From the NCBI RefSeq assembly GCF_040183065.1, contig NC_091125.1, positions 31,637,812 to 31,701,811 of the forward strand: DNA of 64,000 nt. Reading direction: 5' to 3'. The DNA is from Periplaneta americana (Eukaryota; Arthropoda; Insecta; Blattodea; Blattidae). Positions 1 through 10,827 of the stretch are shown here, piece by piece; the stretch's first letter is position 1, and each line of letters starts with the position of its first letter. The notes under the pieces are model-generated. The model was not told the origin of the DNA. It searched no databases and worked only from the letters and a program-made list of their open reading frames with translations. The position numbers and the translations under genes are program-made.

Positions 1-188
1 AAATACTAAATACTAATGAAAACAACGAACGCGCTTAATCAAGAGAAATGCTGCTTCTAAGATCTATTAAAGACTATTCTAGAAATGGTAATGGTTCATA
101 ATAAGGATAAAAGATACAAAATAGAAGCTACAGAGAGTACCTAAATTGTAACAATTAAAAAATATGGATTAATTAATAATTAATAAAA

Positions 189-512
189 ATATGCGTTGAT
201 AAACCTCTTGATTATCCTTCAGAGCTGCTGTATTCAGAATTTAAAGTATTTGACTTCCATCAAATTTATAATAATGTATTACTGAATTTCGTATATAAAA
301 ACCGAAATATATATAATTTACATTCACATAAATATAAAACCAAAAGATCAGACAACATATGCTTGACAGTTCCTAAATGTACTTCAACTCTAGCATATAA
401 TCACAGTAGCAACTTCGGTCCAAGGCTTTATAACATGATATAGATAAATTCCCAAACATACAAATTTGCTAATGTTGCTTATTTAGAAAAATCTATTAAA
501 AATTGCTGTTAA
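189..512 (+). pseudogene. LINE reverse transcriptase C-terminus, decayed 3' fragment
   Basis: Reading from about 189 gives a peptide with KPLDYPSELL, then SDNICLTVPKC, then SNFGPRLYNM. These match in order the C-terminal end of the intact LINE ORF2 at 49466-52438 (KPFDYPTKLIFQEF, TPKCHT, NFGPKIYNTL). An in-frame stop interrupts it near 442, before the terminal TAA at 510-512. Only about the last 110 residues remain, so this is a 5'-truncated copy of a related but divergent element, typical of incomplete target-primed reverse transcription. It cannot encode an active enzyme. The bases after the stop, to about 697, look like the element's 3' UTR. Confidence 0.7.
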
Positions 513-697
513 CAGAGAAAATTTAAACTTCAATTATTGTGATATCTGTATGTTTTCTCCTTTTTTTTTATTACCTTTTACTCTGTTATTCAATAAAATG
601 TCTTAACATTAACTTATGTGGAATGCCCCCTGATGACAAGTATGTAACTTACTCTTGCTGGGGGTGCTAGAGAGTTCTTATATTAAAAAAAAAATAA
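513..697 (+). mobile_element. 3' UTR and A-rich tail of the LINE fragment
   Basis: Sequence follows the LINE stop codon, contains AATAAA near 593, and ends in an A-rich run with AAATAAATA at about 686-700. This is what the 3' end of a non-LTR element should look like. The boundary is approximate and no target-site duplication was found. Confidence 0.45.
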
Positions 698-1026
698 ATA
701 TGTTGGCCTATCTTTGTTCTGGCAGTAAAATATTATTATCATTGTTATTATTACTATTATTATTATTATTAATTATAGATAATTTGTAATAATATAATTC
801 CATTGCTGTATTTAAAAGTCTCGTGGCAAAAAACTGTATTCCGTTCTAAGAAACGCTGGATTGTGTGAAGTTAAGGCATGACATTTTTTTTAACTTATGT
901 GGTATTACTAATAATATACGGTATTATTTAAATTAAATTGTTTATTCAAAAAAGATTTATTTTCGAGTTTTTCCAACGTGCTATGTATTCCAAGAACACT
1001 GAGGTCTCTCTCACTGTCTTTAATGC

Positions 1027-1076
<50 letters not shown>

Positions 1077-2290
1077 TAGGCCTACAACACATTGTATAAT
1101 ATAGACAAAAGAATTTTGCAATAATATTTTGATTTTAATGTTCATATTAACATTGAGTCACGGAATAACTCGCCTGAAGCAGAAATACTACTAAATCAAA
1201 TTTAATAACGCTGTAACGAATTTCCGCTGTAAGACTTGCTTTATTAAAAAGTTCTCTTTCGACTGCACACACAAGATTCTATTGTGTAATCGCCCAGTAA
1301 CGTAAGTTAATATTTGCAAGTACGAATATGCATATAAAACCTCGCGTAGAATCAACCAACTCTGCCATGGTGTTTCGATACGAAATTAAGGAAGCACAGC
1401 TACAATTAATGCCTACAGCTTGTTTCTCTATGTAAGACGTGATATGATATAACTGCTTGCTAAGGGTAAACACCCCAAAGGCACCAGAAGTTTGATGAAG
1501 CAGTGGGAGTTGTTTGTTTATTATTCAGCACTTAACTTTGTCTGAAACCAAAGCTTTCGAGATAGCAATTCAGATACGAAAAGTATGGACAACTTGTTTT
1601 ATTAGGTGTTTCAATGTTCCTTCCTAGATTAGATAACTTACTAATTTATGCAATTACTTCATTGGAAGTCTCGAAGGCATGTTATTGACACACTGAAATT
1701 TCCTTTAAAACAAGTTGTCTCGTTTCTATATTCCCTCAATCCCTAATTATAGAACTCTAAAATGAGAGCACTAGTTAGGATAAATATATATATACACCAA
1801 TTACAAACAAAACAGTAGACAGAATTTCTGAACTTTGTGGGAATTGACGCTTACTAGCCAAACTTGGTGCTCCTAAGGAACTGAGATTAACCCATGAACT
1901 AAAGAGGTTGAATCTCAGTGTTTCACTTCACTGAGTCATCCTTCTGATTATTGGATAGTTACGTAGTACCAGTACAGTTAGGTCTGTATGAGGTGTCTAG
2001 TTTCGTTGTTGTTATTGTTATTGTTAGTAAAATAACATGTACAAAAATACAATCTTAATTCTTCCTTTGAAGGAGTAAAAAGTCGGGCTCAGGGAGTTAT
2101 CTAAACACATACTTAACACAAATAAAGATAATTATTTGATATAAAGTGGGCCAAGGAAAGAAAAAAATATATATAGGAATAAATTAACTTAAAAAATACA
2201 ATTTCAATTTTAACATTTTAATTCATAGAAATATATATATACATACATATTAAACCAATATATATTCTTTAAAATTAAATTCCCAACGCT
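698..2290. other. AT-rich noncoding tract with TA microsatellite
   Basis: No gene recognised. It holds a TTA-rich stretch at about 727-772 and a (TA)n run at about 1031-1075, followed directly by TAGGCCTA at 1077-1084. The short open frame at 1279-1473 (minus) has no recognisable domain and looks like chance. Confidence 0.5.
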
Positions 2291-2296
2291 ATTTTT

Positions 2297-2769
2297 TTAA
2301 TTTCTGATACTAAAATGTTCCAAATTTGGGTATTTTTCAATTATTTTATTATATAACGTTCGACCAAAGTAGGTACCATGGCTAAGAGCTGTGCTTGTAA
2401 AACACTTTGGTTCCTCTAATCGTATAAAATCGGATCTTTTAGTTCCATATTTATTATGATACAATTTGAATTTATTGCGATTTTTATGTATAAAGTTTAA
2501 TAAGGCACTATAATAAATTTGTTTAATTTTCAAAGCATTAAAATCAGTGAACAAAAACTGGGATGAGTAATCAACTGGTTTATTAAGGCATATTTTAATT
2601 ATTCTTTTCTGAATAAGTACAGTATTAGTGGAGTCAGATTAGAATTACAAACATTTCCCCACCCTATGGATACTGGATTGAAATAAAGTTATATAAATTA
2701 GACATAAAATATTAACTGGTAAATATGACCGAAGTATAATAAGATATAAATTGTTTTACGTAATCTATT
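2297..2769 (-). pseudogene. LINE reverse transcriptase C-terminus, second decayed copy
   Basis: On the minus strand the segment starts with NRLRKTIY, then a frame with several stops that still shows GWGN and the bases for an RKE-type motif. It ends in an open 85-residue stretch containing SALLNFIHKNRNKFKLYHNKYGTK, whose length and order match the C-terminus of ORF2 at 49466-52438 (NRLRKTIHKF, GWGGM, KNHNKFKFDPHEYQTRQ). Stops and frame changes in the first two thirds show it is dead. It is related to the fragment at 189-512 but lies in the opposite orientation. Confidence 0.7.
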
Positions 2770-3130
2770 ACATAAGTATGTTATATGTTTATTCAATCAT
2801 TATATATTACTTTTCGAGATAAATGAAAGAAATAGATATATTTATACTAATATTTCGGACTTCGCAGATTTGCGTTAGGGGTTGACTAGGATTCATTAAC
2901 GTCTATTGAATTATGTGCACTCAGGAAAATCGTATATCATTCAGTAAAGTCATTTTTGACAATTAAGTTTGGATAAAGCAGGTTTTTATATAGCATCAAC
3001 AAGAATATATTGTGGTGTCGTGATGATATTAATTCAATATCTTCCTCCACAATGAGCCACATTTTTTTCACAAGTTGAGTTAGCAATGGATTAAGGGTCT
3101 GTAGCTATTGAAGAATGTGTTGCTTCAAAC
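2770..3130. other. noncoding gap
   Basis: AT-rich, no open frame of note and no repeat recognised between the LINE fragment and the MITE that starts at 3133. Confidence 0.4.
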
Positions 3131-3132
3131 TA

Positions 3133-3668
3133 CTAGGGCATTCGATAAGTAATGGCAATAATGCTGTAAATCAGTGCTCTGGTGATCATTGAAATCTTGT
3201 ACTACGTAATATATCAACGATTGTTTCGTAAATTTGCAATATGAAAAGTCTCGAAGTAGCCATATTTTGTAAATACAGAGGCTATTTCTGACTTGTAGTA
3301 AACAATACAGTCCTAAGGTACGAACAAAGGTGCTTCATAAGAATCTAAGTTGCAAGATAAAAACGTGTAACTCAGTGCTTTAGGGCATTATAAGAAATCT
3401 GTGGGAGAGAAGTCCTACTATAGTGAACTATTGCAAGTTGGGTGGAAGCGAGGCAATCGCTTTCAATCAAAAGTTGACATCCGGAAAGCTTCAGATTGAT
3501 CAGTGAGAGAGATATCCAGAAATGCTGCAGATGGAGTCCACCGTCTTCCAAGAATTTGACAATGTATTGTTGACAATGTATTATTTGAAGTATGTAATAT
3601 AAAAAGTAACCTAAATAAATTTAGTGTGGAACAGTAGCTATCTTTTCATTACTTTTCGAATGCCCTAG
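3133..3668. mobile_element. Mariner-type MITE, 536 bp, TA duplication
   Basis: The ends are inverted: CTAGGGCATTCGATAAGTAA at the left and, on the other strand at the right, CTAGGGCATTCGAAAAGTAA. The element is flanked by TA on both sides (3131-3132 and 3669-3670), the target duplication of the Tc1/mariner superfamily. The interior carries only short, stop-filled remnants, for example around 3440-3560, so it is nonautonomous. Assignment to mariner rests on the TA duplication, since no transposase motif is readable. Confidence 0.75.
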
Positions 3669-3670
3669 TA

Positions 3671-4059
3671 AATGGCAGTTTTGAAGTTTTTAAGGGAAAA
3701 TATTTGCATTGGAATATATTCTAATCTGGTGTCAGGATCAATGTGCAATAGGAGCATGGAATCTAGATAGTTGGCTCTTTCAGGGCTGAGGCGGAATAGT
3801 TCGCTTGTCATCATCGAATTCACGAATGCCTTCCGGGCATCCTGTCAAATTTGGTCAGTCATCGCATATTATAATAGGGCCCTCAATAAGTACGAAGACC
3901 AGTTGCGTGACGAGCCCTCGAAAAGCCAAACCGAAGGTAACGTTTGATCGTGGGGATTGTATTTCACTCTGTTTTACTCTCCATCGCCGCGTATTGCCGT
4001 AAATATTGCGAGTTAAGCGTTACGTTTTTTTAATTGATATCAACTGCTAGATTATTTAG
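3671..4059. other. noncoding gap
   Basis: Nothing recognised. The 65-residue open frame at 3805-4002 has no familiar motif and no support. Confidence 0.35.
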
Positions 4060-4275
4060 CGTCGATGAAATTGGTGATAGCTAAAAGATATTTGTCGAGA
4101 TGAGACCGAGGATTCGCCATATATTACCTGACCTTTGTCTTAAAGTTGAGGAAAATCTCAGAAAAAAACCCAGCCAGTTAATCAGCCCAAGTAGGAATCG
4201 AACCAACGCCCGAGGCAACTCTGGATCATTACGCATGCACCTCAGTCGACGGTACTTTAAATGAGAGGATAGATA
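4060..4275 (-). mobile_element. tRNA-derived SINE, minus strand
   Basis: On the minus strand the right end reads as a tRNA-like head with a B-box-like GGTTCGATTCC (its complement lies near 4195-4205). A body with runs of T and a TCAGGTAAT-type tail motif follows. The same tail wording occurs in the SINEs at 14019 and 36645, which supports one shared SINE family. The open frame across it is a by-product. Confidence 0.65.
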
Positions 4276-4473
4276 ACTGACAGGAAGCAAAAGACTGTGA
4301 CGAGGCTGAAGAATATACTAGATCAGGCTCCGCCAAGTCGAGTCAAGATCGCGAGAGGGCGTACAGGCCTACTTACGGCTTCCACTGCGGGCAGTACAGT
4401 TGTACACTGCAGTCTATCAGTGGTGGAACCTATCGAGGTCGCTTGGGGGCACCGGTTCACTGCATTTTGCACC

Positions 4474-5137
4474 AGGAATATTTATGTGCTAATGGATGTT
4501 GTTATGCGAACAATTAATTTCATAAGGTCTAAAGGACTCAATCACAGGGACTTCAGGGCACTGCTTGATGGTATTAACAGTATGGGGATTTACTCTACCA
4601 TACCGAGGTAAGGTGGTGAAGTCGAAAAATTCTGGAACGTTTTCTCGCACTTAGAAATGAAACTGCCTTATTTATGGATGTACATGGGAAACCTGTTAGA
4701 AGCCTTGGATATGGAAGAATACATAAGAATAATGCAACAATTGTGCGAAGTTTCGAACGTAGATTTGAGGATATTAGAGCTCTTGAACAACAATTTAAGA
4801 TATTTGCAATATCTTTTTCAGTGAGTGTCCTGGATATTCCTGCTGAACTACAATTAGAAATACTTGATTTACAAAGCGATATTGAGCTAAAGGATAAGTA
4901 TCAAAACAGAAAAAGTATTAACCATTTCTATACTTGTTTTCCACGAGAAAGGTTTCCTAAACAGTACAATCTTGCTGCAAGAACGTTGTAAATGTTCGGG
5001 ACAACCTACGTATGCGAAACACTGTTTTGTTTAATGAAGTTTACAAAGTCACGTCACAGAAACAACTAAGTGATGAACAATTGAAAGCATGTTTGCGATT
5101 GGCTGGTACTAAAACAATAGCTCCGAGAATTAAATAG
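4474..5137 (+). pseudogene. hAT-type transposase relative (GTF2IRD2/ZBED-like), C-terminal half
   Basis: The stretch MDVVMRTINFIRSKGLNHR followed by FRALLDGI is the signature of the GTF2IRD2/ZBED group of hAT-derived proteins. Next come, in another frame, FMDVHGKPV-type residues, an ERRFEDIRALEQQF segment and LQLEILDLQSD. Then MFGTTYVCETLF and finally LSDEQLKACLRLAG with a stop at 5135-5137, which is the hAT dimerisation region. At least two frame changes and internal stops make it a pseudogene. Part of the middle, including the RWLSRG region, seems lost near 4600. It belongs to the same family as the copies at 31756-32572 and 42441-43668, which preserve other parts of the protein. Confidence 0.7.
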
Positions 5138-5494
5138 CTGCTTACTAACAGAAAACTGCAAAAATCGCAGCGGATCTCTGATGTTTAAGAAAAAGTACTA
5201 TTATTAGAGAATTGTATTTGAATAACAACGTTTGTACTGTTGTTTTATATTGTTAATTGAATTGTATAGCAATGAGAAGAAGACAAACAGTATATTAATC
5301 TGTATAAAAGTGTATATTTTGTTTTGTTTCATTATTGTGCAAACATGCAAAAATTTGTTTCGTATATAGTTAACTGTACAAAATTGTATAGAGTACTGTT
5401 TTTCAGTATAGTGCAATTAACAGTGAAAGCGTGCTTAAATTAAAAGCTGAAATTAATTTACATTCTTATCACAAATTTGGTTCACATACAAGTT

Positions 5495-5510
5495 CTTAGC
5501 TCCGCCACTG
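5495..5510. repeat. Candidate right terminal inverted repeat of the hAT copy
   Basis: The complement reads CAGTGGCGGAGCTAAG, a typical hAT end. It sits about 360 bases after the stop of the transposase remnant. A similar end, CAGTGGCGGAACGCGA, lies on the 3' side of the copy at 42441-43668 (at 42280). The matching left end of this copy was not found. Confidence 0.45.
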
Positions 5511-5917
5511 TGGAAGCAGCTACCCTTGCCCGCAGCCGTACGTCAGGGCTTGAGGGTTTGTACGTACGCACGAGAGTGTAGTCACTTGACGGTCCCTGTA
5601 CTAGATGATACACAACATTAAGATATATGGATCGTATACGGAGACGAAGAGGAAGGCGAAAAGACTGGAGAATGCTGGGTTTGAATTGAAGCTACTGCCG
5701 TTGGACAGAAAACTATGCACGAATTTTACAAAGTTTTCATCTTTGAAATATTTTGCATTTCCTTTGGTTTCTTTTACGCACACAAAAAGCACATATACTT
5801 AATATATGGTCTACGTATGTATGAATGGATGGAAGTCTGCATAATGTGTATGTACTTGTTGGCAGTCTTATACTTTCACAATCTTGTCCTCCCTGTAATA
5901 TGATTGAAATGTAACGC
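5511..5917. other. noncoding gap
   Basis: No gene recognised. The overlapping short open frames on both strands at 5601-5955 have no domain and are likely chance. Confidence 0.35.
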
Positions 5918-6259
5918 AAGCGTCCACATTTCCTGAGAGACAATCCACCTTTCATCTTGCATTATAATGCTCGTTGTCATGTCGCAGGAGCAATGGCTGA
6001 ATTGCTACAGAGATGGGATTGGGAAGTATTGGAACATCCTCCGTATCCCCCTGACATGAGTCCTTGTGACTACGACTTGCTTCCACGGTTAAAGAACCAC
6101 TTAGATCTAGAGGTTTCTAGATATTGCACCAGTGCTTCATGCAGTAGGGCAGTCCATCAGAGATATCAGCAGAAACAACCTTTCTAACGGCATTCAACGG
6201 TTACCAGGATTTGGAAAAAGATGCAGAAACATGCTGGTGATTATATTGAAGGGATGTAA
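5918..6259 (+). pseudogene. Mariner transposase C-terminal fragment
   Basis: The frame shows HYNARCHVAG, where active enzymes have an aspartate before the first N (HDNARPHV). It continues to WEVLEHPPYPPDMSPCDYDL, the region around the last catalytic aspartate of mariner transposases, and then PRLKNHL. After a frame change near 6130 the reading continues as IRDISRNNLSNGIQRLPGF to a stop at 6257-6259. Only about the last third of a usual 340-residue protein remains. The D-to-Y change in the HDNAR motif and the frameshift show it is inactive. No terminal repeats were identified next to it. Confidence 0.75.
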
Positions 6260-6708
6260 ATGTGTTTTCCATATAAGTTCAATAATATATTTGTACTGTC
6301 TATGTTAGCACTACTTTATTCACAAGGCTCGCATAATTATTGTTCGATTCATATTTCAGCATGTCGTTCATGACTTCGTCGTTCTTTGGGAACATGTTCA
6401 ATACCCTGTAGGGATTCTATCTTAAACTTGGAGAGTCAGGAGTTTGATTTCGGAGTTGTCTTGCTGGACTTCGAATCTCTTCTGCTCATTGTAGAGTGTT
6501 TTTTGGCTTCCCTCTCCTCTTGTGGACTGATAGTAGTTAATTCTCACAGTTGACCGTCTGGATCATTGAGACCTTCCGCCACGGCAGGGCGACATTCTCG
6601 GGGGGATTTAAAGTATACAACAGAAGCAAAAACGTAGACGCCTTGGCTGAGCACTGGCTTACAATAACTGCGGTCTCGAGTTCAAATCTCAACGATGACG
6701 GAGTATAT
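6260..6708. other. noncoding stretch, possible SINE scrap at 6630-6700
   Basis: Mostly unrecognised. Around 6633-6700 the wording TAGACGCCTTGGCTGAGCAC, then GAGTTCAAATCTC, resembles the A and B boxes of a tRNA-derived SINE head, but no body follows because a foldback MITE begins at about 6709. Confidence 0.3.
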
Positions 6709-6948
6709 TTGAAGGGTTCAGAGCCATAGTGGGCCAAGCGTCATTTATTAAAAAGGGAGAAAGCAAGGGTTAAAGTTATGTGAATACCATAGTTTAATGA
6801 AGATTGACATATCATTTAGTTTTAATGTGTATACTTTATTTTACTTGCTATATGTTTCCATTAAATTATGGTAATAACTTAATTTTAACTCTTGTTTTCT
6901 ACGGTTTTAGTAACTGGCGCTTGGCCCACTATGGTTCTGAGTCCTTCA
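6709..6948. mobile_element. Foldback MITE, copy 1, about 240 bp
   Basis: The left arm starts TTGAAGGGTTCAGAGCCATA and continues GTGGGCCAAGCG. The right arm, read on the other strand, begins TGAAGGACTCAGAACCATA and continues GTGGGCCAAGCG. The arms stay similar for about 85 bases each. A second, half-length copy lies at 19905-20070. No coding potential. The superfamily is not assigned. Confidence 0.65.
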
Positions 6949-7582
6949 TTTATGGTAGACAATGTCAAGGTAGTGAGGTTTTATCTCAGGCTTTTCTTGT
7001 TTTTTTCCGCGTCATTCCACTAACATTATCCACAATTATTCTTTCATAATAATCTTAATTTAGAAAACAGGAAACTACTTGTATTTGCGTGGCGCCGAAT
7101 CGTTTGTCTGTCATGGTAGATAGATGATAGTGGTGCAGAATTATAAATTTCTCATATATCTGCATAAGATTCACCGGAGCACACAAGGTTCTTGCCCGCC
7201 TGATTACGATATAACAACACATGCAGATCTGTTAATTGTGGCAGACCACCACCAGAAGTATGGTGTATACGGATTTTATGACTATAGAGGATCGCGTGGC
7301 ATGCTGGATGAATTAGCCGGTGAGCTGGCTTAGCCGAGTACCACAATCGGCACGAAACTCTTTCCATCACTGGCGCATAAAAATACTATTTGGGCTGAAG
7401 ATTTGAGAGATTCTCCAACTCTCGCACTGTAAGCATTTTATACCATTATACTTATAAGCAAAAACGAATCGCAATATCGAAAACCTTAAAGAGATGAACG
7501 CCTTGAGAAATTGCCAAGAAATGACATCTCAAAGGAATGAGAAGCTTTGACCATGAACCATAATACAAGTAACTCATGAATA
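6949..7582. other. noncoding gap
   Basis: No recognisable gene or repeat. Two short overlapping open frames on opposite strands at 7124-7370 have no domain and are not supported. Confidence 0.35.
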
Positions 7583-7584
7583 TA

Positions 7585-8173
7585 CAGAGTGAGCTGTAAG
7601 CAATGCCATTAATTTTGGGGGATTATTCTTTGAAATATTTCAAACAAAAAAGATTAATATAATTTTCTCGTTTTTTGCTTCTATTTCGAGATAAACATGA
7701 TTTATATGATACATTTCGTATCGTGTTTTTGGTAAGTCATTGATTTAATTCCCAGTATGTTCAGTGAGATTAAGAGAGCAGTGTATTATGATATAGGCCT
7801 AAGTGATTGAAACTGTTTTAGTTTTGTCCTTTAAATGTGCAGAAATTTGATCCGAACAAATGTTACATTGAAAAGTTCCTTTTTAGAACGAAAAGTTACG
7901 TTTGTTAGAATGAAATTTCTGCACATTTAAAGAACAAAACTAAAGTTCTTTCAATCATTTATTATCATAATACACTGCTCTGTTAAATTGACTGAGCATA
8001 TTGGAAATTAAATCAATGGCTTTCCTAAAACATGTTATGTAATATTTCATATGAAACAATTTTTATCTCGAAGAGGAAGTAAAGATGAGCAAAATTGTAT
8101 TAAGCTTTTTTTGTTTGAAATATCTCAAAGAATAATCTCGTGAAATTAATGACATTCCTTACGGGTCACTCTG
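7585..8173. mobile_element. Giant foldback element, nearly all inverted repeat, 589 bp
   Basis: The ends are CAGAGTGAGCTGTAAGCAAT and, on the other strand, CAGAGTGACCCGTAAGGAAT. TA flanks both sides (7583-7584 and 8174-8175). Homology between arms continues far inwards: GGATTATTCTTTGAAATATT against GAGATTATTCTTTGAGATAT, then GAGCAGTGTATTATGATA in both, then CTTTAAATGTGCAGAAATTT in both, almost to the centre near 7880. Each arm is therefore about 290 bases. The TA duplication suggests the Tc1/mariner group. There is no open frame. A transcript through it would fold into one long double-stranded stem. Confidence 0.8.
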
Positions 8174-8384
8174 TATATGGCTCTGTAATGAATACTGCGT
8201 CTTAGGCTACTAACAGGTACTACTCACTTACGACCTACGAATTAATTTTTAATTATTTCAGCTTCGAGTAAACTTACGAAATGATTTGGGAACCATAATA
8301 TAAACTTAATGTCTATTCTTCGATGGATCCATTCATTGACTCAAGCTCCATTGGAACATTTTCAACACTTCCTAACTTGCAGGT

Positions 8385-8801
8385 TCCCTACAGTGGCTGG
8401 GTGGTCAGACCTTCGGTGTCTCACGCAGGCAGTCCGAGTTCGAGTCGCGATTATACCTCGGACTTTTAATTTAAAAATCCATATTGACACTTGTGGCGGA
8501 CAAGGTCACAGTTGGGGTTTCTCTTGGCGTTCTCCCGTATCCCCATATTAGGCATCTGCATCATTCCTTGAACATTTCCCCATTTCGTTATCATTCCAAT
8601 ATCGACTGGAGGCGCACGGAAGGGGCTGGCCTGGGGACGAGCGGGGTTGTCTACTCGAAACCTGGGTACGCAGCGAACCTTACTGTAGTCAGCCGGTGTG
8701 GGTTTGGAAATGCGCCTAGTTTGAGGGTTAGCGCAATAGATCGTAAAATGTAGCAGCACTGGGTCATAGTGCCTCCCCCTTCTCGAAAATTCCATTCCAT
8801 T
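8385..8801 (+). mobile_element. tRNA-derived SINE, long form
   Basis: A tRNA-like head is visible: CAGTGGCTGGGTGGTCAGAC as an A-box region, and CCGAGTTCGAGTC as a B box about 35 bases later. A body of about 330 bases follows, ending in GGGTCATAGTGCCTCCCCCT near 8780. The open frames on both strands across this stretch are shadows of the repeat. It differs from the other SINEs in the window in its body, so it is probably a separate family. Confidence 0.6.
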
Positions 8802-9061
8802 TCCAACATGCAGTGTCTTAAATGTTGAAACTGGATTTTCCCATTATTGGCTAAACATAGTACATGCGGTATTTAATCATTTGGAGTTACCACCGCTTTC
8901 AGGCGAAAACGTGAGAAGGAAAATAATATCGTTCTAGGCCTATATCCTTTATAATGTAGTCGTTATAAATAGTTAAATGAAATGGATTAACCGTCTACTA
9001 AAACAGTAGATGGGAGGACAGGAAGAGATGTTCGAATGGAGTTATATGATATAATAATAAT
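8802..9061. other. noncoding gap
   Basis: Nothing recognised except a TAGGCCTA octamer at 8935-8942. Confidence 0.35.
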
Positions 9062-9809
9062 ACTTACAAATGGCTTTTAAGGAACCCGAAGGTTCATTGC
9101 CGCCTTCACATAAGCCCGCCATCGGTCCCTATCCTATGCAAGATTATTCCAGTCTCTATCATCATATCCCACCTCCCTCAAATCCATTTTAATATTATCC
9201 TCCCATCTACGTCTCGGTCTCCCCAAAGGTCTTTTTCCCTCCGGTCTCCCAACTCTCTATATGCATTTTTGGATTCGCCCATACGTGCTACATGCCTTGC
9301 CCATCTCAAACGTCTGGATTTAATGTTCCTAATTATGTCAGGTGAAAAATACAATGCGTGCAGTTCTGCGTTGTGTAACTTTCTCCATTCTCCTGTAGCT
9401 TCATCCCGCTTAGCCCCAAATATTTTCCTAAGCACCTTATTCTCAATACCCTTAACCTATGTTCCTCTCTCAGAGTGAGAATCCAAGTTTCACAACCATA
9501 CAGAACAACCGGTAATATAACTGTTTTATAAATTCTAACTTTCAGATTTTTTGACAGCAGACTAGATGATAAAAGCTTCTCAACCGAATAATAACACGCA
9601 TTTCCCATATTTATTCTGCGTTTAATTTCCTCCCGAGTATCATTTATGTTTGTTACTGTTGCTCCAAGATATTTGAATTTTTCCACCCCTTCGAAGGATA
9701 AATCTCCAATTTTTATATTTCCATTTCGTACAATATTCTGGTCACGAGACATAATCATATACTTTGTCTTTTCGGGATTTACTTCCAAACCGATCGCTTT
9801 ACTTGCTTT

Positions 9810-9810
<1 letters not shown>
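9062..9810 (-). pseudogene. LINE (RTE-like) 3' fragment, copy A
   Basis: On the minus strand the protein starts at LEVNPEKTKYMIMSRDQN, continues with GDLSFEGVEKFKYLGATVTN and RRINMGNACYYSVEKLLSS, then VILPVVLYGCETWILTLREE. This is the region just after the reverse transcriptase active site in endonuclease/RT LINE proteins. A frame change near 9420 joins to VLRKIFGAKRDE, then RRLRWARHVARMGES. A further frame loss follows near 9245. The 3' end is AAAAGCCATTTGTAAGTATT, and related copies end in TAAGTAAG repeats, which fits the RTE clade's microsatellite tails. The copy is truncated at its 5' side against an ATA microsatellite. Confidence 0.75.
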
Positions 9811-9881
<71 letters not shown>

Positions 9882-9883
9882 CC
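9807..9883. repeat. (ATA)n microsatellite
   Basis: About 25 near-perfect copies of AAT/ATA directly abut the truncated 5' side of LINE copy A. The poly-asparagine open frame at 9764-9964 is a by-product of the repeat. Confidence 0.9.
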
Positions 9884-9884
9884 A

Positions 9885-10396
9885 ACGCCAACAATGTACC
9901 ACAAAATATAAATGTAAAACACATTGTAAGAGGTATGAAAGATAAACGTGGAAGTGAAAATTAGCCTATTACAGGCATTTGTAAATTCAATTTTATTTAG
10001 TTACTTGTGACGGTCTCAATAAGGTTGGGTACGATTTTTGCCATTCTTTATTTCTAAAGACGATCCAACTTTCGAAACATTGTGTGCGCTCTGTTTCTTA
10101 GATAAGGTAAAAAGTCGAATTTTAAGCCTTGAATAGGCCTAATCCATTATTCCGTTCTCTTCCTTTAAAATGTTTTGCTAGCTTTCATTAAAAAATTCTT
10201 CCTGTGCTTGAAACTGTGTACTTGAGCACATCTAAGGTCCATCTCCATCTTTTTTGTATTTCACACGTTCATTTTGTATGTTATTATAAAATCACGTAAG
10301 ATATTTTTATATTTGTAATACACACACAGAGTACGTTGTTACGTGGAGATGGATTTTATTATTACCAACATCATCTATCGTTTTGAAACAATAAAC
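9885..10396. other. noncoding gap
   Basis: No gene recognised. It contains a TAGGCCTA octamer at 10134-10141. Confidence 0.35.
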
Positions 10397-10827
10397 ACTG
10401 GCGTTCAAAGATATCTGACCATCTGTCAGATTGTGTAAGCCAACTTTCGAACAACGGGATGACAGAACCAAAGATGCAGAAATTGACTAATTTTGAAATA
10501 GTTCCGCTAGTTTTCAATAGGTGTCACTATTATTGGAACGAGTAAAAATGTGTTGGGGAAAATGGTGATGTAGATTAAGTATAAATTATTATAATAATAT
10601 TAACAGAATGAGCGATTTCCCCCTTAACCTAGTGCGTTTTGCAAGCATTAAAGGAGGGTGAAATTTTGAATTCTATAAAGCGTGTATATTTGTGTACGAT
10701 TGGCGACACTGTCTGTTATCTTCGCTATCTATTCATAGAAGTGATAACTAAAAAATCCACACTTACACGGACAAATTATTATCGATCATTATCGATTATT
10801 AGGTATCATGTATCTTTGAACGCCAGT
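10397..10827. mobile_element. MITE-like element with 17-bp inverted ends, 431 bp
   Basis: The left end ACTGGCGTTCAAAGATA is exactly repeated in inverted form at the right (10811-10827). The interior shows no transposase. A clear target duplication was not found, so the superfamily is open. The exact 17-base match makes the pairing very unlikely to be chance at this distance. Confidence 0.65.

Noticed and set aside
4419-4440. Left hAT end CAGTGGTGGAACC for the copy at 4474-5137
   Set aside because: The 8-base flank does not match the right side at 5511, and the sequence lies within the degenerate reading frame.
9764-9964. Poly-asparagine protein
   Set aside because: Translation of the (AAT)n microsatellite.
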